Part shown: positions 1 through 12,200 of the stretch, piece by piece
Layout: each line of letters begins with the position of its first letter
How positions within the stretch are numbered: the stretch's first letter is position 1
Assembly: GCA_943736015.1 (NCBI GenBank)
Contig: OX031062.1
Location: forward strand, 51,820,962-51,884,961
From: Tridacna crocea
Taxonomy: Eukaryota > Mollusca > Bivalvia > Cardiida > Cardiidae
Direction of reading: 5' to 3'
Length of the DNA stretch: 64,000 nt
The notes under the pieces: generated by a model
The model's input: the letters and a program-made list of their open reading frames with translations, nothing else
Told to the model about the DNA's origin: nothing
Databases searched by the model: none
Position numbers and translations under genes: made by a program

Positions 1-48
1 TAGCATAGCTTTTTGCACCATAAAACTTTGATTGACTACATAAGTTAC

Positions 49-228
49 CTGATACTGTTAGTGTTGCTTCCCCTTCCATCAGGAGAGAGTTGGAAGTTAC
101 AGTAATTTGATTGGCTGTTATCATGGAGTCATATTTCATGTGAATATCAGCTGTTTCTAAGTTAAAGTGGTCCAGATGATCGATCAATCCTCCAGCTTGC
201 ATTGACAGATAACCAAATCCAAGTATAC
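49..228 (-). CDS. Exon 27 of the giant gene (last in window)
   Basis: Acceptor attaaactacag precedes GTATAC and the donor is TCAG/GTAACT. Residues 3784-3844: GYLSMQAGGLIDHLDHFN, DSMITANQITVTSNSL and LMEGEATLTVSG. This is the strand set that directly precedes a landmark in the other units, so a tenth landmark is expected just left of the window. It exits in phase 1, so the gene continues beyond position 1. Confidence 0.88.
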
Positions 229-3200
229 CTGTAGTTTAATACAAATAAACAAGTCAAGATATAACCTTATTCTTAACAGGCTATTTAGAGACCTATCAAA
301 AGCTGCATCAAAATACACAAAGGACATAGAATGGGAGACAAGGTGTTTTTCTGTTTTTTTTTTCTTAGTAATATGTTGAAAACATTGAAATATACATCAG
401 CTGCAACACACGAAAAATGTAAATTTTAGTCTGTTTTTTGCAATTGCTTTTAATGTGAATGAGTCTAAAATTTAGCCATTTGTTAACACTTTACAATAAC
501 AGGCACACATTTAACTCTTTACCACACAATCCCGATTTTTTTACGACCCTGAGAAAGAAAGCCTTTGAAAACACTGTGGGAAAAGGAGAAAATGCTGGTC
601 ACCAGCATTTTCTCCTTTTCCCACAATGTTTTCTACCCTTCACAAAACAAATTTCAAATTTTATGTCACTTTTGTTTTGTTGTCTGCAAATGCTTTTAAT
701 TTAGACCAGTCTAAAATATTGTTGTTTGGTAATAAGTTAAAGAGTCAAGTATATTTGATCTTTTTTTCTGCATACTCAGACATAACGTATGTTAACTGTG
801 AAACAATCATAAATTCAGTTTGGCTAGTTTATGGTAGATTTGCTTGTAAACAAGCAATCATCTTATTCATTTTTTTTACTTGAAAGGGAGAAAACTGTGG
901 CTTCACAAGATACAACTTGTCTTACCCTCTGGGTAGACTTTCATGTTTCCACCTACAACCAGGCCATTTGTTGCTGTGTCAGAAATATGCATCTCTCGGT
1001 CTTCCTCTACTGTCAGATTTGTAACACCAATCACATGTCCATCAAACTAAATTAGAGATAAAATATTGCTACTTAGTAGGCACATTTGTTTATGCCTCAG
1101 TTTTTTTTCTTTTTAAAGTTACATGTATTTATTGTCAAATGGGCAAGTCTTTTGCTTGCTTAATATTTAACTTTTTCATCATACAGTTCTGACCAGCCTC
1201 GGAAAGATCACTCTTGAAAATATCATAGGAAAAGAAGAAAATGCTGGTAACCAGCATTTTCTCCTTTTCCCACACCATCTTCTACTTTTTTGATAACGGT
1301 TTCTATAGATTGAGCCATCTTTCATTTGCCATCTGCAAGTGCTTTCAATTAGGACAAGTCTAGAATTTTACTGTTTGAGTAAGTCACAATATTTAACAAT
1401 ATCTCAGCACTGTAGCCAATGCATTCATCCATGAGTCATTTCAGGAAATTTCTATACGAAAGATTTTGACAGCACTCTCTGAGGCTGCTTTCCAAAAGAA
1501 GCTAGGTCAAAACAAGGTTCAAAATAAGTGGTGGAATCAAGCTTGACCCAATGACTTTAATCAATGAGAGCTATCAATGCTGAGCATGGCAAGTTTTAGC
1601 CTTAACCCTTTACTCCATAGATACTCATTTGTACGCATTGCTTGTAGGTGCCTTTGGAAAACATTGTGACATAAGGTGAAATTGCTCGTGACAAGCAAAT
1701 TCACCTTTTGTCACAATGTTTTCTATGCTTTCAAAAGGTGTCATATAAACATAAGAAACAGCTTCATCCTTGCTGTTATTCAGAGTCAATTAGAGATTCC
1801 ATAGAAATGCCTTATGAGGTAAAGGGTTAAAATGACTTTCACAACTATAGTTGCTTTGGTTACCAGTGCAGATTAACGTAGTAGACCTCTAATAGAAAAC
1901 AGCTATTTCCACAATAATAATATCCTACAAAATTTGCTACGATTAAAAAAAGAGTGTTATTGTAATGCTTTAACCAAGCCACTTTTCCCTTTTTGTCTTT
2001 TCTAAAATTATCATTTATAAATCTAAAACCACTATATTTTCATTAAAAAGAGAGATAGTAATTACCTCCCTTTTCTAACAAAAGTATCTACAAATAATTT
2101 TAAGATGGGCATAAAGAAATTTCTGGTCAGTTGAAAATGTGCAAAAGTATTATACCGGTATAAATCAAGAAAACTTTATGCAATGCAGCACTAGAGGTTT
2201 TAGGGGTCTACTACCTTAAGGTTAGACAGCACAAAATACGCAGTCTGATCCAAGATCCAAATTGTCTCCTATCCTGAAACATTTGGGCCAAAAGCAACTG
2301 ACAAACAGCAGGTATGCTGGTGTTCAAGGAGGGGGAGGAGGGCAGGCAGCTGTACAGAAGTCAGTACAGAGACTAAATCAATAGTTAGGACACAATATAA
2401 AGAAATACCATAGTACTTTAACTATTCTATCATTGAAAATTTTAATGTTGCAATAGATTTAACTCATTACTATATAATTCCAACTTTTAATGTCTATCAG
2501 AAAGAAACCTTTTAAAACCATTGCGGAAAAAGAAGAAAATGCTGGTACCCAGCTTTTTCTCCTTTTCCAACAATGTTCTCTACCCAATGAAAGACAAATT
2601 TCATATTTTTGGTAATATAAAGTTGTAGTCTGCAAAAGCTTTCAATTTGGACTAGCCTAAATTTCTGTCATCTGGTACAGATATAAAAGATATGTGCAGG
2701 AAGTCATCCATTACCCTGTTATTATACAAAACATAAACAGAATTCATTTCTTGAACAATGGCTTTATAAACTTAGAATTCGAACCATAAACAATCTCGAA
2801 ACAATCTCCACTGCAAAACCATTGCAACATTCCTCCTACCTTAAAAGCAGGCACTTGCGTTCCATACACCTTGAAGTCTGCGGGTAGCCACAGCTCTGAT
2901 CCGTAATCCACATGGAAATTTGTAGGTGGGAAGGATCGTACAACTGAGTTGTCTGAATACTCCACATACATAGTTTGTCCATCTTGCACATGTATATATC
3001 CTGTTTTGTCTCCCATGACATAGTCAAAGTTAGCTGAAGTAATACTGTCATTTCCTGCCTCTATCTCTATCATTGCCTACATATGGAAAGCAACAATAAA
3101 AAGATTTCCATAATAAATATACACCTCAATCTTAACTCTTATCCTACTAAATAAGTCAACTAAAAATAGCAAGTTGATGGTAAAATTCTGAATCATGTTA

Positions 3201-6200
3201 ATTTCAAACTTATTTTTCAGAGAAAAATATCTCCTAGTCAGATGTATATCCAAGATCAGACTGCACATTATGTGCAGTCCAATCTTGATTTACACAGTCT
3301 GCAAAAAGTCAGTGAGTTGTACTTAGCAGCTTAACCCTTTCCAAAACAATCCCTGGTTTTTACAGACGGGAATAGAAGCCTTTTGAAAACATTGTGGGAA
3401 AAGGAGAAAATGCTAGTAACCAACATTTTCTCCTTTTCCCATAATGTTTTCTACCCTACCATATAGAAATATCATCTTTTTAGCAACTGTTAATTTGTCA
3501 TTTGCAAAATGCTTTCAATTTGGTCTAGTCCAAAATTTGCTGTTTGGGAAAGGATTAACAGTTATACCGTAAGTATACAACCTCTTGTTTCAATAACCCT
3601 GGGAAATGAAATGCTTGAAAATATGGGAAAAGGAGAAAATGCTAGTAAGCAGAGAGGTAGCTAGTAGGAGAGCCTCTCCTTTTGCCACAATTTTTCAAAA
3701 GGTTTGCTTTCTTATAACTGTTAAAAGTCATGATTGTGTGGTATAAAGGGTAAGGGGCAAAGAAGACAGGAATTAAATAAAACACATAAGACAGTTACAT
3801 TTCTATTCAGCATTAGATGTTCAAAGTCCAAATGGGCTCCATGGGTGTTTGTAGAGAGCCCAGCCATGGATTCCCGGACATGTCTCGGATTTAAATGGTC
3901 TATAACCACAGGCTTGGGTATCTCTAGGTCTGCACCATCAAGATATAATCTGAAAAAAGACAAAGCTTTAACTGTTTACCAAATCTTAGACTCTTCCAAA
4001 TTCAAAGCATTTGCAGACAAACTAAATGTGGAAATCTTTCTATGAAAGGCAATGTCAAAATAGAAAAAGGAGCAAATCTCCATTCCTGATATCATTTAGA
4101 AAAGTCTTTTTCTTTGTGTCATTAAGCCTAGAGATTGTGTGATGAAGGATTAAAGAAATTATTTGATTAAATTTTGCTTACGCTGTCTTAACCCGTTACC
4201 ACAATATCCCTACTTTTGACGATCCTGAGAAAGAAGCCTTTTGAAAACACTGTTGGAAAAGGAGAAAATGCTGGTAACCAGCATTTTCTTCTTTTCCCAC
4301 AGTGTTTTCTACCCTTCCCAGAACAAATTTTAATTTTTCAGTCACCTTTATTTTGTCGTCTGCAAATGCTTTCAATTTAAACCAGTCTAAAATTTTGTCG
4401 TGTGGTAAAGAGTTAACTCTTTACCAAACAACAAAATTTTAGACTCATTCAGATTGAAAGCACTTGCAGACAACAAAATAAACATCACTCAAAAATTGAA
4501 ATTTGTTTCAGCAGGGTAGAAAACATTGGGGGAAAAGGAGAAAATGCCGGTTACCAGCATTTTCTCCTTTTCCCACAATGTTTTCAAAAGGCTTCTTTCA
4601 CAGGGGTGTTAAAAGTCGGGATTGTGTGGTAAAGAGTTAACTCTTTACCAAAGGACAATACTTGAGACTTGTTCACATTGAAAGTATTTGCAGACAATAA
4701 AATAAATGTGACTCAGAATTTGAAATTTGCGTAGGAAAGACCAGATATATTTTAAGAAAAGAAGAAAATGTTGCTTACAAGCATTTTCTTCTTTTTCTAC
4801 CATGTTTTCAAAGGCTTTCTTTCTCAGGGTCTTAAAAGCCAGGATTCTATTGTAAAGTGTTAAACAGCCCCATTAAGGAACACATGAAACCATCTTTTCA
4901 AGCACAAGTACATTGTATTTCATTTTTACAACCAATGAATTTGTTAAACAAGAGGACCATGATGGTCCTATATCGCTCACCTGAGTACTAAGCAGCAAAG
5001 GTCTACAACAAAGACTATAATTACCAAATATTGAGGTTCAAGGGCTAATGATGATGAAACAAGAGCGGCAAATTGTCACAAGATATGCAATCCCACTGCA
5101 GTTGTACAGGAGGTATGATAGTTGCAAAGGGCAGGCAATGCAACAAACAATTTGACCTGAGACTTCAAAATTCCACTCTGGACAAGCAAACAATACTATA
5201 TATAAAGTCAACATGGAATTACTAAAAATCCATGCTAGGTAGAGTTATTGTTCTTGAACACAGTACTCTGTAATATCACAACAAAAATGCATACCAATTT
5301 GAAGTCGTCCTTACTTGAGGTGACAAAATTATATTCCGAACAAGTATTCAATGCAGACTCATGATAGATTTTATTGAGACAGACATTCTAACCAATTTCT
5401 AACCAGCTCAGCAAGAAATGTCGTCTCAAGAGTGCTCACAAGAAGACTTTTAGAGATTTACGTCTTTATCTCTATGTGAAATCTGAGACCAACAACATAG
5501 GGCTAACTTTCATACCAGGACCATCATTTGAAGTATTTTGGTAGAGGGCCACTAGATGATAGATGATGCCAAATATGAAAGCTCTAGCCCTTATGGTTAA
5601 GGAGAAGAAGATTTTCTAAGATTTTCTTCTTTATCGCTATGTGAAATTCGAGAACCCACAACATAGGGCCATTTTCAACACTTGGGCCATAATTTGAGGT
5701 ATATCGGTAGAGGGCCACTAAATGATGCTACATGCCAAAAATGAAAGCTCTGGCCATTACCCTTTGGGACAAAGAGATTTTTAAAGATTTCCTTCTTTAT
5801 CCCTATGTGAAATCCGAGACCCACAATATAGGGCCAATTCTTTACATCAGGGACATAATTTGAAGCATTTTGGTAGAGAGCCACTAGATGATGCTACATG
5901 CCAAATATGAAAGCTCTAGCCCTTACCATTTGGACAAGAAGGTTTTTAAAGATTTCCTTCCTTGTCTCTCTGTGAAATCCAAGACCAACAAAATAGGTTT
6001 AATTTTCACAGCAGGGCCATAATTTGAAATATTTTGGTAGAGGGCCACTAGATGATGCTTCATGCCAAATATGAAACCTGTAGCCTTTACGATTTGGGAG
6101 AAGAAAATTTTCTAACATTTCCTTCTTCATCTCTTTGTGAAATCCGAGACCCCACAACATAGGGCCAATTTCTGCACTAGGGCAATAATTTTAAGTATTT

Positions 6201-9200
6201 TAGTAGAGGGCCACTAGATGATGCTACATGCCAAATATGAGAGCTCTAGCCCTTATGGTTTGAGACAAGAAGATTTTCTAAGATTTCCTTCTTTATCTCT
6301 ATGTAAAATCTGAGAACACACAACATAGGGCCAATTTCAAGACTAGAGCTATAATTTGAAGTATTTTGGTAGAGGGCCATTAGATAATGCTACATGCCAA
6401 ATATGAAAGCTTTAGCCCTTACACTTTTGGACAAGAAGAATTTTAAAGTTTTTTCACTCGGTTGCCATGGCAACCAGAGTTCTTCACGGAATTCAAATCT
6501 TTGAAGTATTTTGAAAGTGCATCACCTAGGGATCATTTCTGTGAACTTTGATTGAAATCTGATTGTTACTCTAAGAGGAAAAGATTTTTTGTAATTGTGA
6601 ACGGATGGACGGACGGACGGATGGATGGACGACGGACATTGATCGATCACAATAGCTCACCTTGAGCACTTCATGCTCAGGTGAGCTAAAAATATCACAG
6701 CCTGGTTGTTTATGTCAGTTGGTTGTCTTTATCAAACAACAAAATTTACAGACTTGTCGAACACAGACATAGTTTCAAATAATGAGATTCATCTTTAAAA
6801 GGTCAGAAAACGTCATGGAAAAAGGAGAAAATGCTGGTTACCAGCATCTGTAATAGTTGCTAAAACTCCTTAGTGAATAATCCTGTGTTATAAATTAAAC
6901 TCTTTACCAAACCACACAAGTTTGGAATTGTCCATATTGTAAGCATTTGGCTACAACAAGAAAATGCTGGTTACCATTATCTGTAATAGTGTTCTAAAAT
7001 CCTGTACCAAACAATCCCAAGTCCAAGGGACATCATATGAACAAACATTGTAGAAGTCCACTAGGAGATCCTACTTACCAAATATCAAAGCTCTACATCT
7101 TCTAGTTTCAGAGAAGAAGAATTTTTAAGTTTTCCTTCTCTATTTCTATGTTTCAAACTTGTGATCCCAGGGCGGGACTAGTTTGACCCCAGGGACATCA
7201 TATGAACAATCTTGGTAGAGGTCAACTAGGAGATGCTACATACCAAATATCAAAGCCCTGCAGCTTTTAGATTCAGAGAAGAAGAAATTTGAAGTTTTCC
7301 TTCTTTGTTCCTATGTTTCAAACTTGTGACCCCCGTGACACGGCCAGTTTTGACCCCAGGGGCATCATATGAACAATCTTGGTAGAGGTCCACTACGAGA
7401 TGCTACATACCAAATATCAAAGCTCTACGCCTTCTAGTTTCAGAGAAGATTTTCAAATATTTTGCTATTTTGTTTCCTTTTGGTTGCCATGGCAACCAGA
7501 ATTATGGATGGAATTTAATCTCTGGAACAACTTTGATAGAGCTTCACCCAAGGAACATTCCTGCCAAGTTTCATGAAGATTGGCCTAGTGGTTTAGGAGG
7601 AGATGATGTTTAAAGAAATTGTGGACAATGCACGATGCATGACGGACGCTGGACATTGGGCAATCACAAAAGTTCACCATGGGCACTTCATGCTCAGGTG
7701 AGCTAAAAAGTGTCAAGTTCAAGGGAAGATACTTCCTCAACCAGAAAGAGTTGACACTTAAAAACTGCGTCTTGCAAATCTTCAATATATGCTTAGTATA
7801 TGAGAAAAGTTTCAATACAATTGAAAGAAAACGGTAGGAGGAGTTTGCGACACAAAATTACTAGTATTTTGTACACAGACGGACACACAGATGGACAGAC
7901 ATACAGATGGATACACAGAAGAACACACAGACAGACATTCATTTTGCGGGGGTATAATGACAAAAATATACATGTAAAATGTTGTCACTGGGATATGAAC
8001 AAAAACAAAATTTAAATTTATTTAAAACATGTAAAAATTTACCTGCTCTGATACTCAAACTGGCTAATACGATCTTCCACAAATGCTGTTCCAGGACCCC
8101 CAAGGTCACCTTGACCTGAGGTACTTCCTGACCCAAGAGCTATGAGACTTCCTTTGAACTCATTTGCATCACTACTGTTTAGGGCTATTCGTCCACCAGC
8201 CCCACCCCCTGCATCTCCATAACCCTTACCCCCTACCACTGACACCGAACCATGGCCTTTTATATGACCTGAGAGAAAAATGATAGAAATCATGACAAGC
8301 ATTTATCTCTTTTTTAACCAAATACCCAGTACCTTTGCTCTCTCAATTACTCTTTACAGTAAGATTTTACCTATCCATTTACAATGTTATTTTCTTAACC
8401 CTTTACTACATAACCCCTACTTTTTACAAGTCTGATAAAAAAGGCTTTTGAAAACATTGCAAGAAAAAGAAAAATGTTGGTAACCAGCATTTTCTCCTTT
8501 TTCCACAATCTTTTCTAACTTTCTACCATTTGGTTTAGCAAATCAAAAGTTCTGTTACTTTCAGTCAGAAAATCTTGAAAACAAGAGGGCCAAGATGGCC
8601 CTGGATCACTCACCTGAATTTTTGAGATGACCATAGCCTATTTTTTTTTTTAGGTATTGAAACATTGGAACCAAATTTATAATTTTGCTAAGCAATGTTC
8701 AAAAGGTCACCTGTAAAATTAATTTCGAAATCTGACCATCAGTTTCAAAAAGAAGAATTTTTAAGAATTCTTTATTTCTGTATAAGAGCAAGTATCCCCC
8801 ATCCACGAGAGCCATGTTTCTTGATGGATCAAAATTTACGAACAAGTTTTGAAAAGGGTCACCCAAGGAACATTTCGGAAAATTTCTTTTAAAATCTAAC
8901 CAGGGGTTTCAGAGAAAGAGAATTTTCAAGAATTTCATCATGTCCATATAGTGCAAGTAGCCCCCATTCACAAGAGCAAGGATCACCCAAGGAACATCTC
9001 TGTCAAATTATTTTAAAATCTGACTAGGGGTTTCAGAGAAGAAGAATTTTCAAGAATTTCTTCATTTCCATATAGTGCAAATAGCCCCCATTCACCAGAG
9101 CCATGTTTTTTGACGGATCCAAATTTTGTGAACAGTTTTTGAAAAGGGTCACCCAAGGATCATCTCTGTGAAATCATTTGAAAATCTGTCCAGCCGTTTC

Positions 9201-12200
9201 AGAGAAGAAGAATTTTTAAAAATTTCTTCATTTCCCTATAGTGCAAGTAGCCCCCATTCACCAGAGCCATGTTTCTTGACCAATCAAAATTTCGCAAACA
9301 CTTTTTGAAAAGGGTCACCCAAGAAACATCCCTGAGAAATTATTCCAAAATCTGACCAGCGAATTTCAGAGAAGAAAATTTTTTAAGAATTTCCTCATTT
9401 CCCTATAGTGCAAGTAGCCCCCATTCACCAGAGCCATGTTTCTTAACCAATCAAAATTTCGCGAACAATTTTTGAAAAGGGTCACCCAAGGAACAACTCT
9501 GTGAAATTATTTCCAAATCTGACCAGCGGTTTCAGAGAAGAAGATTTTTTAAGAATTCCTTCATTTCTGTATAGTGCAAGTAGCCCCCATTCACCAGAGC
9601 CACAATTTTTGACGGATCAAAATTTCACAAACAGTTTTTGAAAAGGGTCACCCAAGGAACATATCTGTGAAACTATCTCAAAATCCGACCAACGGTTTCA
9701 GAGGAGAAGATTTTTAAAGAATTCCTTGATTTCTGTATAGTGCAAGTAGCCCCCATTCACCAGAGCCACAATTTTTGACGGATCAAAATTTCACAAACAA
9801 TTTTTGATAATGGTCAGCCAAGGAACATATCTGTGAAATTATTTCAAAATCCGACCAGCGGTTTCTGAGAAGATTTTTAAAGAATTTGCTAAAAAATTCC
9901 ATTTGGTTGCCATGGCAACCCAGAGTTTTTGACGGAATCAAATTCTGTGAACAGTTTTTAAAGAGGACCTCCCAAGGAACATTCCTGCCAAGTTTGGTCC
10001 AAATTGGCCCAGTGGTTTAGGAGGAGTTGATGTTTAAAGAATTGTTGACGACGCACGACGCACACCCAGTGACCCTAAAAGCTCCCCTTGAGCACATTGT
10101 GCTCAGGTGAGCTAAAAAGGACAAAGAACACTCTTAAGAATAGTTGATGAACGATGACCCTGATATCTTTTCAGGTCTCAAGATACAATGCCAGCAGAAA
10201 TCTGTTCACTTCAGATTTGTTAAGATAAAATACCTTACTTTTCAGTGTTAGTGATATTGAGTGTTCGCATACATATCCTATACTGGTTCATACCTGCTAC
10301 TACATAGACAGAACCTCCGCTGCCACCTCCACCATTAGTCCCAGTGCCATCTGCGCCATCAGCAACAATCAAACCATCCAGGTAAATCACCGACGGGACA
10401 ACAAAGTTAACAGTACCGCCCCCAAATCCTCCATAGGCTCCGCCTCCTTTACTTCCAAATGTTGTAGGTTGATAGACTGATCCATATCTAGGTCCTCCCA
10501 CTGTGGGATCTGTTGTCACTGCAAGTTATAACACAGTAAGCCATCTTGACACAATTACTGTAAAGGACATGCCTTTTGACACCCTAGCAGTTGAAAAAAA
10601 TTAGGCGAAGATTGTGGGAAAAGGAAATTATTTGTAACAAACAACTGATCCTTTTCCCAACAGCTTTTCAATACCATTAAAAGTCTTAACTCTTTGTGCA
10701 ATTTGTAATAATTTGTTAGATAGGCCAAGAAATTGCCTACTTTGATAGTATTCTACAAAATGACAGAAGATTTTTTTTCGACAACAAATTCAGGATAAGA
10801 TATAGTTTTATAGATAGATATAGTTTTATTCTTTGACTTGAACCATGAGGTTCCTTGTCAATTTCATGTACAAATACATACGGAACAGATAGACGTATAC
10901 AAACAAACAAACAAACAAACAAAACAAACAAATAGTAATAATGGACAAATACATGGACATTATATATATCAAAAGTAATACGTTAGAAAATAATGAAATG
11001 ACTGAAATAGAATAAATGAAATAATTGAAATAAGCGGAAGAGGCTGCCTGAACAAACATCTTTCCTGGAGTTAATGATTTTATAGGTATTTAATTTTCTT
11101 GTGTAATTATATTTAGTTTTTCTTTTCTTACATTTAAAGCTTTAATACAAAACAGAGATAGATTATTCAAAACTCTAAGATTAGAGCTATTTAGAAGTTT
11201 TGTAAGCTTGTATACACTAGGTCTTATATAAAAATATTTTTTCAAGTGAGTTTTCCTCAAATTATTATATAATGGGCATACTAGAATGAAATGAAATTCA
11301 TCTTCTACTTCGTGTAAATTACAAAATGAACATTTTCTCTCATTGCGCTGAATATTTCTGTATCTTCCTTGTTCGACATTAAGTTCATGTGACGACAGTC
11401 TGAATTTTGCCAATACATTTCGAAATTTAGGTATTTTCATAATGTCGAGATAACTGGAACGTGTAAATGAACTTTTAATATTTCGGTATAGAACTAAAGA
11501 TGATCTGTTTGCAATGTCCCTGTGCCATTCGTTTATATACAAATCTATCAAACGAGAACGTAGAATTGGGGTAAATTGTTTAATATTAACTGAACTTGGA
11601 AAAAGCCAAACATCGTTAAAACCACTTTGCTGTAATAGATTCCTTATTTTACTTAGCCAATTTATTTCACTTCGTGTTTCACATCTGTACTTCATATTTT
11701 CGACAACTGTGGACATTATGCAGTTATTACCTTTAACAGAATATAATTTGAGATAATATTTAATGGTTTTAACTTGCATATTAATTTTCAGAGGATATCT
11801 CCCTACTTCGCCGTATAATGCAGAATTACATGTTGTTAATTTTACATTTAAAAGCCATTTTAAAAATTTTTTATGTACTTTTTCTAAATTATCAGTGTTA
11901 GTAAAAGACCATATTTCACATCCATAACTCAAAGTTGATGTAACGAAACTATCAAATAAATCAAGCATAATATTAATTGGTACTACTTTTCCCCTAGTCA
12001 TAGCCATTAACGCTCCTAATGCCTTCAGGCCTTTACCGGACAGTGTTTTTGTGGCATTTAAAAAAGATCCTGTTCTAGTGAATACTACACCCAAATAATT
12101 AAAAGTATCTACAATCTCCAAATTGTCATTTCCATAGGTAAATTTAATGTTTCGATTTAATCTCCCTTTTTTAAAAACAACAATTTTCGTCTTATTGACA

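Larger units (their letters stand above)
4946..6692. mobile_element. Pearl/Helentron-like element 1
   Basis: It starts acaagaggaccatgatggtcc, runs through six tandem units of about 165 bp (each with the block AGGGCCACTAGATGATG; units at about 5545, 5710, 5877, 6040, 6206, 6372), then an X-box-like palindrome, a GGAC-type microsatellite (6601-6645), and ends in a foldback AGCTCACC...GGTGAGCT. Flank, about 160-bp core array, tetranucleotide repeat and terminal hairpin is the layout described for bivalve pearl elements. No coding capacity. Confidence 0.85.

Noticed and set aside
511..740. Hairpins as rho-independent terminators or microRNA precursors
   Set aside because: The foldbacks are parts of a high-copy element with TTAA ends; no single copy stands out as a conserved precursor.
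10826..11059. Short hydrophobic ORF after the RT gene
   Set aside because: It lies in the LINE 3' UTR and is driven by (GTTT)n repeats.
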